Shown: piece after piece, positions 1 to 11,609 of the stretch | How the letters are laid out: every line of letters begins with the position of its first letter | Position numbering within the stretch: the stretch's first letter is position 1 | Source of the DNA: Mansonella perstans | Taxonomy: Eukaryota; Nematoda; Chromadorea; Rhabditida; Onchocercidae | Direction: 5' to 3' | DNA: 27,752 nucleotides | NCBI GenBank assembly: GCA_037074765.1 | Contig: JBAMDO010000399.1 | Span: 1-27,752, forward strand | Position numbers and translations under genes: made by a program | Notes under the pieces: model-generated | The model's database searches: none | The model's input: only the letters and a program-made list of their open reading frames with translations | What the model was told of the DNA's origin: nothing

Positions 1-3000
1 TTTCATATTGTTCCAAACATAATTCTGAGATTGTCCATTTTTTCTCTACAATTTAAATTTGAATTTGGACAAAAATATAAAAAGTAAAATAGGGAAAAAT
101 TTCGCAGAAAACATGCCAAACTAATTAACCACAAAAGCTTTGTGATCTTTTTCACATTCCATTCTATCAATCGCATGCATCCTTGTCCACAAAAAAAATT
201 CGGACTATCTAGAGCAAGTTCTCAATAGACAATACTTCTTCATGCATCCTGAGCAATTGCTTCCGAGCTCTTAAAAAACCTACAGCTGTAGGAAATAGAA
301 CAAATAAATGATGAATATTCGTTTACAAAATGTTTCAAATCACTTCGGTTATCAAGCTATAAAATAAAACCTATTCGTGGGAATATTGTAATCAGGAATA
401 AGAGTCATTCTGAAACTAGTTAGGTACTTTTTCCATCATGTCATTCTTTTCCAGTTACATAGTCTATAATAAGTCTTCAACATTTCGATGGGTATGGAAT
501 TTTCTTGTTTATTTATTTAGCTGTTAAAAAGTCTCATAAACATCTTCTTTCTAGTCCCGATTCTTGCACATGCCCAAACACACCTATATGTGTTCTTATT
601 TTTTCTTCCGTAGCAACGGATTCCCGTCTAACGTTATAGCAAAACTTAGTAAAGAGGAAAAAGAGAGTGTGTGGAAACTTACATTTGACTAAGTTATCCA
701 CGTTCTCAAAAGTCTTTGAGTAATTTGAAATTGGCTCTCATGAATCAACTCTTTAAACCACCACTAATTTTGAAAGTAAGCTTCGGTCTTTTATCACGCT
801 CCCTATAATCAATCATAGGCTGAATAATGATAACAATTATTTCGAGTGATTAGCTTGGTCGATAAAAGCAAACATGTCAATATGTTCGTCGTTCACGAAT
901 GACATACCTTGTTGCTCGGGTCAAACACAACCACAAAACTGTGGAATCAGTAAGTAATGGAGCTGAAGAATTTCCGCATCCTTAGTCATCATTGTCAGCT
1001 GACTCTACAAATGAAAAGATAGCATTCTTCTATAAATTTAATTGTCTTTAGTTAATTCTACTTTTCGTTATTCCTTGTCCTAAAACTTATGTAGAGTTTT
1101 ATTTCGGTATTGCCTAACATTTTTTTTTCCAAGCTAAGGAAATTATGAACAATTTAGCTCAATTTCGAATTGCTCACATTTAACTCATAGATTTGATAGA
1201 ATGATTTGATGACAATTAATAATAACATGAAAACCTCTGTATTTGCTATGTAATGAACGACTGACAACCCAGCATATAATAAGTAAATTGATTAAAATGT
1301 TCAGTTTTTTTCATTGAGTTCTTTATTTTAGGATATTTTTCCGCAATGGTTAACTTCTCTTTTGTGACTGATGATCTCCAAAAACAAACTTTCGTCGCTT
1401 TCAACCTTTTCCAAACAACTGATTCCATAGCATGTAGCAGTTTTTTCCTAATAACAATAATCATAAATATTACTAATGTACACCTTATTCTCAACAACCT
1501 TTCATTAATCGTCATCACGTATCATTGACTGTAAGCTGCCACCATATATGCCAGTGATCGAGATTTCATGAATTTTGGATTGTTTAATTTTCTTCTCGGT
1601 TAACACTATTTCATTATGCAAATTCTCAGCCCTTTGATACATCTTGCTATAATTAATTTTTCCCTTTAGAATCATTGAGCAGTTTGTCATCCTGGAACGA
1701 GGATATAACATCTTTTTTTTTTCCGGTCAACTTTTCATTATTCTTGATAAAACTTAATAGTAAAAATAGTCATCTAAAATAATTTGATTGTGAAAAGATT
1801 CTCTTGGAAATATAACTTCCGTATTTCCATAATAGAATCTCACGCTTCATTTTACATTTCTTATTTACCATTGTACGTCACTGTTAGAACATCAACAACA
1901 AACTCTTTCTACCTAAAGTGAAAAAAAGTGATTCAAAAGTACAGATATATATTCCATTCCAAACAGAAGGCATATATCGAAATCACAATAGACAATTGGT
2001 TTCTCGATTCAGATTTATTTTACAAAAGGATAAATTCCTTTTACAGATGTCATCGATCTTCAAAATAGTAGTATTACCTTAATTCTGCAGCTAATAGCAA
2101 AGAATCTAGTCGATGATGAAGTTCTCTCAATTCTTAAATATAATTGTCATAAAAGGATTAATTATGATTGTTACTTAAATTATTTCTACTAATTTAGTGG
2201 CCAAAGCACTCCGAAATATTTCCTTATAAAGCAATGAGTGAAAAATAAAGAAACCAGCCTAATTTTTTCCTATTTAACTGATTAATAGCTAATTATAGCT
2301 ATTAGTAATTCTATTAAATACTGAATATTTTCGAGATGATATCTAAAAGATAAGTTGCGAGAATTCATTCCCATTTTATCACTAATCAATTTCATATGTT
2401 AATCGAAAAAAAATTTGCCTGATATTTCCAATTTTACTAAAGATTGAGAAAGTCTTAATATAATGAAATTCCAGGGTTGTGATAACAGGAAAAAGATGCC
2501 AATGATCGAACGAAAGTTCATGAACTTTAGTTGCAATTAACTTGTGGGATGCTTTTTTTGCAAGATGCGACCACAGCAAGCAATGCATTGACATATGCTC
2601 GCGTTCGATTAATATGCAATCGACAGCAAATGTGGGTTGAGGAGCGGAGTCAAGGGTCAAGTTATTGTGTCAGGTTATGTTTTTGTTGGAGTAAGTGGGC
2701 GTAAGTTGTTGTTTACTTGCAATATTCATGAAATATTGGATCTCAAATAAGATAACGAACCAACTGTTCTAAACTTGTACTCAGAAACTTTGGAATATGC
2801 AGCAGTTATAGCGTTATAGGCGAAGGGCATCATCACGTGACAATTCATTGTATTTACGGAATGTTTCCCAACATTTTTCCAACGAACATCTCTTTGGTGA
2901 CATTTCCACTTTACGTTTTTCAATTTTTAAAAAATGGATTTTTAAAAAAATTTTTTAAAAATGGCAATATAATCGCTAAATGATAATTCGGAATAAATCA

Positions 3001-3026
3001 CCGCACATGATATTAATGATTTGATC
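1..3026. other. Unassigned AT-rich region, no recognisable gene
   Basis: No exon set or known domain could be built here. Two minus-strand stretches have splice-like edges but no recognisable family: an open frame at about 1505-1690 preceded by a CGTTCCAG-type acceptor, and an open frame at about 1328-1460 preceded by TTGTTATTAG. A further open stretch lies on the minus strand at 2382-2660. They might be exons of an unknown gene or chance open frames. A short A/T inverted repeat (TTTTTAAAAAA-type) lies near 2925-2960. Confidence 0.5.
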
Positions 3027-3490
3027 CTACAGATTATAGTGACATAGATGTAGTAGTTCGAAGTTTCTGGGGATGTGTATTGTATTTTGATCTATTAGCT
3101 AGACGATCGTTTTTGGATATCTGAGTGAAACTTGATGGTAGTTGGTAAAGTATTACTCTAGTATAATTTTATGACTGATAATGACATAGATAATGAAGTT
3201 TCTGGGGATGTGTATTGTATTTTGATCTATTAGCTAGACGATCGTTTCTGGACTACAGATTATAGTGGCATAGATGTAGTAGTTCGAAGTTTCTGGGTAT
3301 GTGTATTGTATTTTGATCTATTAGCTAGACGATCGTTTTTGGACTACAGATTATAGTGACATAGATGTAGTAGTTCGAAGTTTCTGGGGATATATATTGT
3401 ATTTTGATCCATTAGCTAGACGATCGTTTTTGGATATCTGAGTGAAACTTGATGGTAGTTGGTAAAGTATTACTGTAGTATAATTTTATG
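3027..3490. repeat. Tandem array of a ~91 bp unit with flanking tail repeats
   Basis: Four direct copies of a unit of about 91 bp are visible. Copies starting with CTACAGATTATAGTG lie at about 3027, 3253 and 3344, the last two exactly 91 bp apart. A copy truncated at its 5' side runs from about 3182 to 3251. Each copy contains the core TTAGCTAGACGATCG. A second module starting TATCTGAGTGAAACTTG follows the first copy (about 3117-3173) and the last copy (about 3433-3490), so the array has a composite order: unit plus tail, unit, unit, unit plus tail. Copies differ at only a few positions, which suggests recent expansion. No long open frame crosses it and no transposase is nearby. Confidence 0.9.
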
Positions 3491-6400
3491 TATGAAATTT
3501 AGTACTTGAATATAATTCAATACATAACTGGCATTTTACCTAAATGCTTGTTTACTGATGTTTGTAATTCTTATACTCATCCGTTAACTTGGTTATGTAT
3601 TTAATTCTGTATGGAGCAGTAACTTTATATCGTACTCGCCTGATCAAAGTTAGATTTGCTAGTGGATTCCAAGATGTCGCAGAGCCGAAAGCTAATGAAT
3701 TTTTAAACATCCAAGGTAATCTTATTTTATATGTATCGCTTTTCTTTTGAACAATGCTGTTCTTGCATGGATAGATCTAATTTTTTAATGTATTGGAAGT
3801 ATCGTACAGTTTGAGTATGATATAAACCTTGATATTGTCGAATTGTAAAAGCCTGAAATAGATTTCGGCACCGTTATTATAAATGATATACATGATAATT
3901 CATCTATAGGTCCCATGTATCCTTTCCTAGTTATTTAATCGTTGGGTCATCATACTTTGTGGATGTTATTTTGCCTTGAGAAGAGGTGTGTAAATGGAAA
4001 GTATTGTAAAGCAACGGTTTTATCATGAAAAGTGAAGTTGTTGTTGGAAAATTGTAGGTTTTCGCGTTGTAAGATTTTTGACAAGTTTAAAGGACATGGA
4101 ATTGTCTAAAAAGTATTAGATGTTCGAAATTACATCATAGATTTTAGAAAATAGGAGTGAAGAATTGAACTGAAGCAATCGCATTATGGCAAAGAAATGA
4201 TTAGTACGAATCATGATTCTGATTGCATGGCTGATTTGTAAAAAAAAGAAAAAAAAAAAACTTAAATTTTGAAACAAATTTAAGGTATTATTTTATGGAT
4301 AAAATGGATATGATAATGTTTTGCATTTTAGAGGTTTAAAGGTTTATTCCGAGCTATGAGTGAGAACGATGTGAAGTGATTTAAAGTTTGAAGGCGTCGT
4401 GAAAGGTGATGTGAGTTGCATATCTTGTGGATTTTTTTTCTTTCGCATTAATTTCGGGTTTGGGTCAGTTGGGGTTAAAAGGAACCGTAGTAAAATATTT
4501 CCTAAACCGGAAACAATTAGAGTTTTTAAAAAAAATACCCGTGACGTGGTAATTGACAAATTAAGATCACTCATATCATCATCCATTTATTTCATAATGA
4601 TGTATCACTTTTCGATAAGTGGCATGTTTGCAGTTTTTGTTAGAAATAACCGTGTACATATTTTTGGATTACAAAAGAGATTGCCATTACAGTGTTCTGT
4701 TTAATTTAGCCTTTGGTTCGAGTATTTATCGATTGGACAGTTAAACAATTTAAAACAGTTTGTTGAAGATTAAACATTAATTTTACCGGATGTTAAGGTT
4801 TCCAGCCGTTGTTGGAAAATAACAGATCATTCGGGAACGTTGAAATGCTTTGTAATATCATCGTCGTCTTGGTACAACCTGATTGCAGTAGGGATGTAAC
4901 GCTATTGTTAGTCGCCAGTGTCTATGTCTGTATGTATACATACATATACATTATATGTATGTATGTATCTGTGTATATTGCTGGGCATATTTACCTGCAT
5001 GTTAGTTCCTAACAAAGAGGAGAAATGAGAAGGGTGAGCTGTCTGCTCGGAAATTGACGTAAATTCAGCAATTAATCAAAGCAAATAAGTTTTAATTATC
5101 AAGAACGAAGGTTAAAATTCAATGAAATAAAATTTATAACAATTTGAAAAACTTTTATTGAAAGAATGTGTGACAAAATGAATAAAAAGAATGATATGAC
5201 AAATTGCAGAATTGAAATGAATAAATGAAAAGATATTATCGCTATAATGTAAGGTTATTAATTGCGTAAGTGTTACCAAATCATACTGTGAAACTTGCAT
5301 AATTTTATAAAATTTTAGTATGGTGATCTGGGATTTCGAGTGCTTCATAACACACGTATCATTCTTTTATTAACCACAAAAAACATCTCATTATAGTGCT
5401 TAAAACGTTCTTGATTGCTTAAAGTTTGAATGTCATTCTATCCTGAACCATTTCAAGTGTTGTATGATGCTGTCTACGTATTTAACATTTGAACGCTGGA
5501 GATCAGTATCATCGAAACGAAGTAGAAAACTTTCCGTTTTGACTACGTACATACATCTATGTATAGTATTTTTTACAGGTATCATTTATCGTTAAAGGAA
5601 AATTATAAATTATCGCTATTTTTATTCTATTTTTCTTCTCCTATCTCCTTTCTCACAGCATATACGTAATCAGTAAGAATCATTTCGTTTCACTCTTATT
5701 TTGATTCTTGATTGCTGGTTTTTTAACTTATTAGCTGCTTATTGAACGGATCAAAAATAATTTTATATAATTATATTAAATAAGCACACAATTAGTGTTA
5801 TTACATTGTGAAGAATAGATTTCATTTAAAAAAAAAATGATGGATGGATTTTAAATCTTACGAAATGATCTGATTAGGTATTTGATAGTGGCGTGATTTA
5901 ATCGTGATTTATCCATATTTTTGGAATTTAAGCAGCAATATATATATATTTATATATTTATTTATATTGCTTTGCATGATATGATCTCTCAGTCAGTGCT
6001 GAGACAGAATGCGCTGATAATTCTGTGTTATATGGGTGGGAACTGGGTAAAATTTTATTTTGATCAGATAAGAGACGATTGAAGAATATTCGATATACCA
6101 ATTCTGCTATCCATTTTGATTCTTTTAGGTTTTTCAATAAGCTAAATGTTAGTGCACATTTGAATTCGTCTTATTCGATTGAATTCGAATTTCACGGTTA
6201 AATAACTCAACAAATTTCGCTCATTCTAAAATGGCTTTTTTTGTTTTTTTCAGAGGTTCCAATTAAGATAGTAAAATGTAACTGATCCTGCAGCGTTTAT
6301 CCATTGCAGATCTTTTATATGTTTTAGGATAAAGGATGATGGAGATAGAGAGGAGAGGTACCTGATAAAAGTAAAGGGTAGCATTTCTATGAATCTAAAT

Positions 6401-6766
6401 TGTTAAGGCATTAGTTAGTTAAATTTAATGAAGGACTTAAAACGTGTTATAACGAGACTTATAACAGGGAGTAATTATCACCATTAATTTTGGTGCAACT
6501 TTTATTAATAGAGTTAGTTATCAGTGGAGTAGTGGAGTTGTTTCTAGGAAATGGGTATGGTTGTATGGAATACATATATATATATATATAGTTGAAAAAT
6601 GGTGCATTGATAATATAGATAGGTAAACAGACATCATCAATGTCTCATTTAGTCAAGGAGCAAAAGGTCGTTGATATTGATGATGAAGAGATTAAAAATC
6701 GAGGGCACTCTTTTCCAATGAAATATATGCAGCAAGCAAGGAAGCGGCTGTAGTATTACTTTTCTT
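3491..6766. other. Noncoding AT-rich stretch
   Basis: No supported gene. The longest plus-strand open frame, 4399-4704, begins at GTG, contains T-rich low-complexity coding and matches no family I know. Simple sequence includes a TATG/TACA microsatellite at about 4922-4975 and TA runs near 5940-5965 and 6572-6590. The stretch at 5934-5972 is an inverted repeat with arms AGCAATATA and TATATTGCT. Confidence 0.6.
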
Positions 6767-6867
6767 ATCATTATTATCATCATTATCATTATCATCATCA
6801 TCATCATCATTCATCATTATCATCATCATCATCATCATCATCCATCATCATCATCATCATCATCATT
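6767..6867. repeat. (ATC)n/(ATT)n trinucleotide microsatellite
   Basis: About 100 bp of nearly pure TCA/TTA triplets, interrupted twice by a single-base phase change (near 6811 and 6841). An AGAAA repeat follows at about 6890-6908. Confidence 0.95.
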
Positions 6868-7134
6868 AGCTTGGGTAGTTAGGGAGCAAGAGAAAGAAAG
6901 AAAGAAAGCTAACTTCAGGTTCTCTTGTTATATTTCATTCCGTTTGACAACCTGATCCTCTCCAAGGTTATCGGAATCTTTTATCGACTTTGACTGCACT
7001 TTTTTTCCCAAAGACTTTCCTTGACTTTCCCCACCTTCTCGTCCCCCTTTCTCTGTCTCCTCATTTTTCTCTTAATCGTCAGAACCATTATGTGGAATTT
7101 GGGGTCCCAGCTGTATCATAGTAAATAAAACAGG

Positions 7135-7338
7135 TAGTTGTAGTAAGTAGCAGTAGTAGTAGGTAGTAGTAGTAGTAATAGTAGTAGTAGTAGTAGTAGT
7201 ACTAATAGTAGTAGTCATAGTAGTAACAATAATTAATCTACAATGAAAGCAGTTGCAAGAGTAGGACATAAGTAAGGTTAGCTCTGTTAGTTAACATTTA
7301 CGGTTACAGTAAGAGTTAGAAGAAGAAGAAGAAGAAGT
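7135..7338. repeat. (AGT)n and (GAA)n microsatellites
   Basis: AGT/TAG triplets run from about 7135 to 7226 with interruptions, and a GAA run lies at about 7317-7338. More degenerate AGT triplets occur at about 7750-7890. Together with the ATC tract these make a triplet-repeat-rich kilobase upstream of the RMND5-like gene. Open frames here are products of the repeats. Confidence 0.9.
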
Positions 7339-8680
7339 TTAGGAAGTAGATGAAATAGAAGCGGTTGGGGAGGGTGTTGATTTGGGGTTAGTTGGACGAA
7401 AAGAGTATAACGTAGACGACAGCAGGACCGCCTTCCAAACAACTCTTTCAATAATTTTGTTCATTCGTTCTTCTTTCCGTCCTCGTCTTCCTTGCATCAA
7501 ATGGTTGGTGTATTTGTATGTATGTATGTGTGTATGTATTGCAGTACTACTGATGATGGCAAGTGATCAGGCAACAGCAAACGGGCAACGACAGCAGCTG
7601 GGGCAGAACGGCACACAGTAATGCAGTTTGCATGTTGTGTGTATGGTTGCCCGATGGGATGATGATAGGCCAACGTGTTGAATTTTTCAGCAATCGACTA
7701 AATACCGTCAGCATCATTTTTCTACAACAAGAGCAGTAAGTGAGCGAATAAGTAGCATTATAGACAACACAAGTTATAGCAGTGGTTATTAGTAATAGTG
7801 ATTAGGGATATTATTAGTATCGGTAGTAGTTAAGAGTAGTAGTAGCAGTAGTAGTAGTACTATTAGTCTGTATCAGTATCAGTAATAGTAAGGACTTATA
7901 GTTTTATTTTCTGGAAAATAGAAAAAGGGAAGGAAAAAAATATGATGAGGAATTTGTTATTTGAGTAGTACTGTAGGAAGCGTCATGATTTCTTATATTT
8001 TCCACGACAGGGAACATTTAGCAGTCGATCAGATCGATTGAACTAAACAAATTAGTTTTCGTTCGTTCGCTCGCTGCTGTGTTATTGCTGGCTGTGTGCT
8101 ACTAGATGTATGCATTCCTTAATCATGGATGATTTTTCACTTGGTAGCGACAGTTTGCGCCGACTGGTATATTGCGATTTCGACTGTTTACATTACTACC
8201 TGGATAGTCTGATGCAGTTTAATAGGAAGGAATCAATTTTTTTGCTGGATTATTTTTATCACTGAAAAGACTACAAACATATAAGAATATATGTTAATAA
8301 AGAAAGAGAGAAAAAATTTGGTGAGGGCAATAGGCCTTCACCGTGATCTACAGAATGCTGTCAGATTGAGTCTGAGATCATTGTGAAAGCTATTTGCCCT
8401 TCTACCGTCTCCAAATATGCATGCGTTGTTTATACAAGGTTTTAAAACCTCGTTTTACCGTAATTTTGTGCTTTCGTTTTGGTAAAATACCACATATACT
8501 CGTTATATTATAGATTCATAGCAATCAGGACCTCTTCCTGTTATTTTAACCATTTTGGAAAAGTTTGGAATTTACTGGGTAACAAGATCGAAATTTCAAC
8601 AATTTTGATGTTATTTGTATATGGGTGGATGATGACGTATGAGCACTTTAAAATAGTATGAAATCCAAAGTATTTCGTTA
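7339..8680. other. Upstream region of the RMND5-like gene
   Basis: No supported coding exon. It contains degenerate AGT triplets (7750-7890) and a GTTCGTTCGCTCGCT stretch near 8060. The promoter of the downstream gene is expected here, but no element can be assigned from sequence alone. Confidence 0.5.
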
Positions 8681-8703
8681 AATATTTAGAGAAAAGGAAC
8701 ATA
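8681..8703 (+). promoter_or_regulatory. Putative trans-splice acceptor and short 5' UTR of the RMND5-like gene
   Basis: AATATTTAG ends at 8689, leaving a 14-base leader (8690-8703) before the start codon at 8704. Nematode genes commonly receive a spliced leader at such a site just upstream of the ATG. It could also be a cis acceptor of an unseen 5' UTR intron. Confidence 0.45.
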
Positions 8704-10648
8704 ATGGTGGATATGGTCGCCGGACGAGTTAACCGTGTGTTAGAAACGATGGAAGCCTTCAGAAGCCAGTGGACACCAGCTGTAGCACGTCAGATCGATT
8801 TAGTACGTCGTGTTTATAACGAATTGTTGATTGACGATGATCCAGAAGCGGAATTATCGGTAACTGCGGAGGTAGTACTTGCACAGGCTATGGAAAAATT
8901 GGGCGACATGCTGCAGGAAGTATATAATGACCTTTTTCTTCTTTTTTTTTCATTGGCAGTTTATAAATATATTTCTTAAAAATAGGAAATATTTATATTA
9001 TTACAAGTCCAAATACATTTTTGCGAAATTTCTTTCGATATTTGTAAAGAGTCATACGAAGTTAGAGAAGTTCCAGAAGTAAAATTCTTTGAAAATTCTT
9101 CTGGCATAAAGATTCGATTTTATTTAAGATGGCGCATCAACACCGAAGTACCCATCAGATGTTGTCAAAGATTGGCAGAGCTATCGATAAATATTTTGTC
9201 ACTGATCTTAGTTCTTTAACGAAAATTGATAAGAATATTGATACAGATCCAAGACTGCATGGCAGAGTGAACGCTCTAATTACCAATCATTTGACCAGTA
9301 CCGGGAAATTCGATGTTGCAGATATTCTAACGAAAGTAACCTAATTTCAACAGTTATTCATTATTGAAGTTGCGTTGTAAAGTTAGAGTCCTAAACATAG
9401 AATTCGGAGTCTTTTAGGAAGCACAGCTGCCGGCATCGGAAGGTTTGGAATTCAATGTAGATGATATCCGACGTTTAATGGAAGCGTTCCAGAAAAAAGA
9501 CATTACGCCTGCACTTCAGTGGCTCAAGCAAAATGCTTCTCGAGATGAACAGTTGATTTATGATCTTCAGAAACAACATTTTGTTAAACTTTTAGAAGAC
9601 GGTATGATGCATTTACAGCTTCAAAAGGGAAGCAAGTAACTCTAGTGGGAGCAAGCAACTCTAGTTGGAAAAACTTTCCATATTTTCAGGGCAGACTATG
9701 GAAGCCTTGCAATACGGCCGCCAACTTTCAAAAAATCCGGACGAGATGATGCAGTTGCTTTGGGCTGTTGTTGCTAAAGATCGTAAGACACGTTATCCTG
9801 AACTTTTCAATCCCGTCGTTTGGCAGCAACTCGAGTTGCGACTTGCGCGAGTCATGTCTCGGTCAGAGAATTATCTCAGTCAGATGTATGTGGATCTTAT
9901 TATATCTACGCATTTCGACTGACAGTAAACTTGACATTCTAGTAACTCACACTCTTTTAGCAATATTGGGAAAGCGAATCATTACCAGAATTCTATTTAA
10001 TTTTTCAAAGCTTTTTTTTGTCAGCATGTGAACAATTTAATAAAGTTTGCTTCTATCCACAATCGATCGGATTTATTCACTTAGATGTTCAAAAAATTTG
10101 TTTGAAAGCTGAAACGAATCCACAACAATGTATTTTTATATTGACTTCAGTCTTGAACTCGGCATCAAAATGGTACCGTCTCTTATTAGTCTTCGTCAGC
10201 TAATGGTGAATCGATCAATGGAATCTCTATTTCAAGGAGATGAATTGCCAATTGAAGTGGATGTACCGAACGCTACGCACTCTGTGTTCGCTTGCCCAAT
10301 TCTTAAGGTTCTTTTTGTTTAATATAAAGAGCATTGCATTCCATTACTGAAATAGTAAGATTAAATTGTAATTCTGATTCCTGAACATTTCCTGATTTTT
10401 TAAATGCTTGAAATTTAAATTTATGTGGTATTATTATGCAGGCACAATGTACAGAGCAAAATCCTCCAATGCGTCTCACATGTGGTCATGTAATTTCTCG
10501 AGAAGCACTTCATAAATTAGCCCAGACGGGACGTTTCGTTGCACCAACTAACTTGGCTCCATCTAATGCTTTCAGTCATATCCGTTTAAAGTGTCCATAC
10601 TGTCCAGTAGAATCATCAGTAGCTGATGCAAAGAGAGTGTATTTTTGA
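8704..10648 (+). CDS. RMND5/Gid2-like RING E3 ubiquitin ligase subunit (CTLH/GID complex)
   Basis: Six exons: 8704-8919, 9129-9335, 9419-9601, 9690-9895, 10151-10307 and 10442-10648. All phases match and the sum is 391 codons plus stop, the length I recall for human RMND5A. A LisH motif lies at about residues 113-145 (PRLHGRV...FDVADILTK). A CTLH region follows at about 152-210 (NVDDIRRLMEAF...ITPALQWLK), then a CRA-like region. A RING-type end has CPIL at 319-322, TCGH at 336-339 and CPYC at 374-377. The stretch DELPIEVD before the RING and the C-terminal DAKRVYF match vertebrate RMND5A/B closely. Family knowledge: RMND5 pairs with MAEA inside the CTLH/GID ligase to ubiquitinate substrates. 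About 15 extra residues (about 351-368) lie between the CGH and CPYC ligands. The start codon has a likely trans-splice acceptor just upstream. Very confident of family; the exon 4-5 junction was chosen by phase and by alignment to the vertebrate protein. Confidence 0.93.
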
Positions 10649-11469
10649 TTTTCTTTCAATCAATTCTATGTCATATTATACATTTATCCTCTGTATACAT
10701 TTATTGATTGTTTACAGTTACCGACCATTTTCCGGCATTCATTACACAATTGATTGTTTCAAGGTGAAAATATTGGCTATAAGATTAATCTCTTCTTTAC
10801 CATCATCTCATTGCACTCTACACGAAGATCAACAATGTTGATAAAGTTTTTTCGGGGTAGGTAACATAGCTCAGTTTACCGATACTACTGTTAAGCTATT
10901 GTAAAGTGCCCTTGCATGTACAATTTCGATCTTCAACAATGTCCTTCGTCTTCCTAATCATATATTTTGGAATTTCCCTTTCCTCTCTCATCTCTCTTGC
11001 TGACTATATCTTGTTGTATTCTATGGACAACATACTTTCTGCATTGTAACTTTATCTCTTAGCTTTATTGTCAACCTTGAAACTGTTAACAAATATTGAC
11101 TTATATGTTATTTCCCTGGATTTTTATTTGTGAGTAAGGTGTGGTTGTACATCTCGAAATATATCGTTCCTACCCTGTACATCTTTCATGAAATTCTAAT
11201 TACAAGATTCCGCGTATATTTCAAAAGTTTAGATTTAAATCTTCACGAGAAATTCCAATCCTAACTTCCCCATTGATAATGAATTATGTGACGTTTAATA
11301 GGCAGCAAACCATATTATTACACATTTGTACGTATCGATTGCTTTAGTCATGTCATGTATGAGTCGTTATGTGTCTGATTCTGTGCCGTAACGATGATGA
11401 TTCCTGCTGAAATCTTATTGTCTCTAAAACTTGAATTTTACCATTTATTTTGCAATTCATTCTTGGCTT

Positions 11470-11609
11470 CAGTGATTAATTCTATTCTTACGGAAATGCC
11501 TTTTTTGTATCTGAAATTGTAAACGTTGACAGTTTTTGTCAGTGACTAACTCTATTCTTACGGAAATGTCTCTTTTTATTTCTGAAATTGTAAATGTTGG
11601 CAGTTTTTT
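11470..11609. repeat. Tandem duplication of a 70 bp unit
   Basis: Two adjacent copies, 11470-11539 and 11540-11609, each start CAGTGAYTAAYTCTATTC and contain TTCTTACGGAAATG and TCTGAAATTGTAAA. They differ by about ten scattered substitutions, so this is an older duplication than the 91 bp array. It is noncoding. Confidence 0.88.

Noticed and set aside
4399..4704. 101-codon plus-strand open frame
   Set aside because: It begins at GTG, lies in T-rich sequence, has no acceptor or family resemblance and is easily expected by chance.
4705..4735. GGTTCGAGT resembling a tRNA T-arm
   Set aside because: No pairing T-stem, anticodon arm or acceptor stem can be found around it.
7072..7269. Thr-rich open frame on the minus strand
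   Set aside because: It is simply the translated AGT microsatellite.
10626..10841. Plus-strand frame overlapping the end of the RMND5-like gene
   Set aside because: It is a different frame starting inside the last exon; the in-frame TGA at 10646-10648 matches the conserved family C-terminus.
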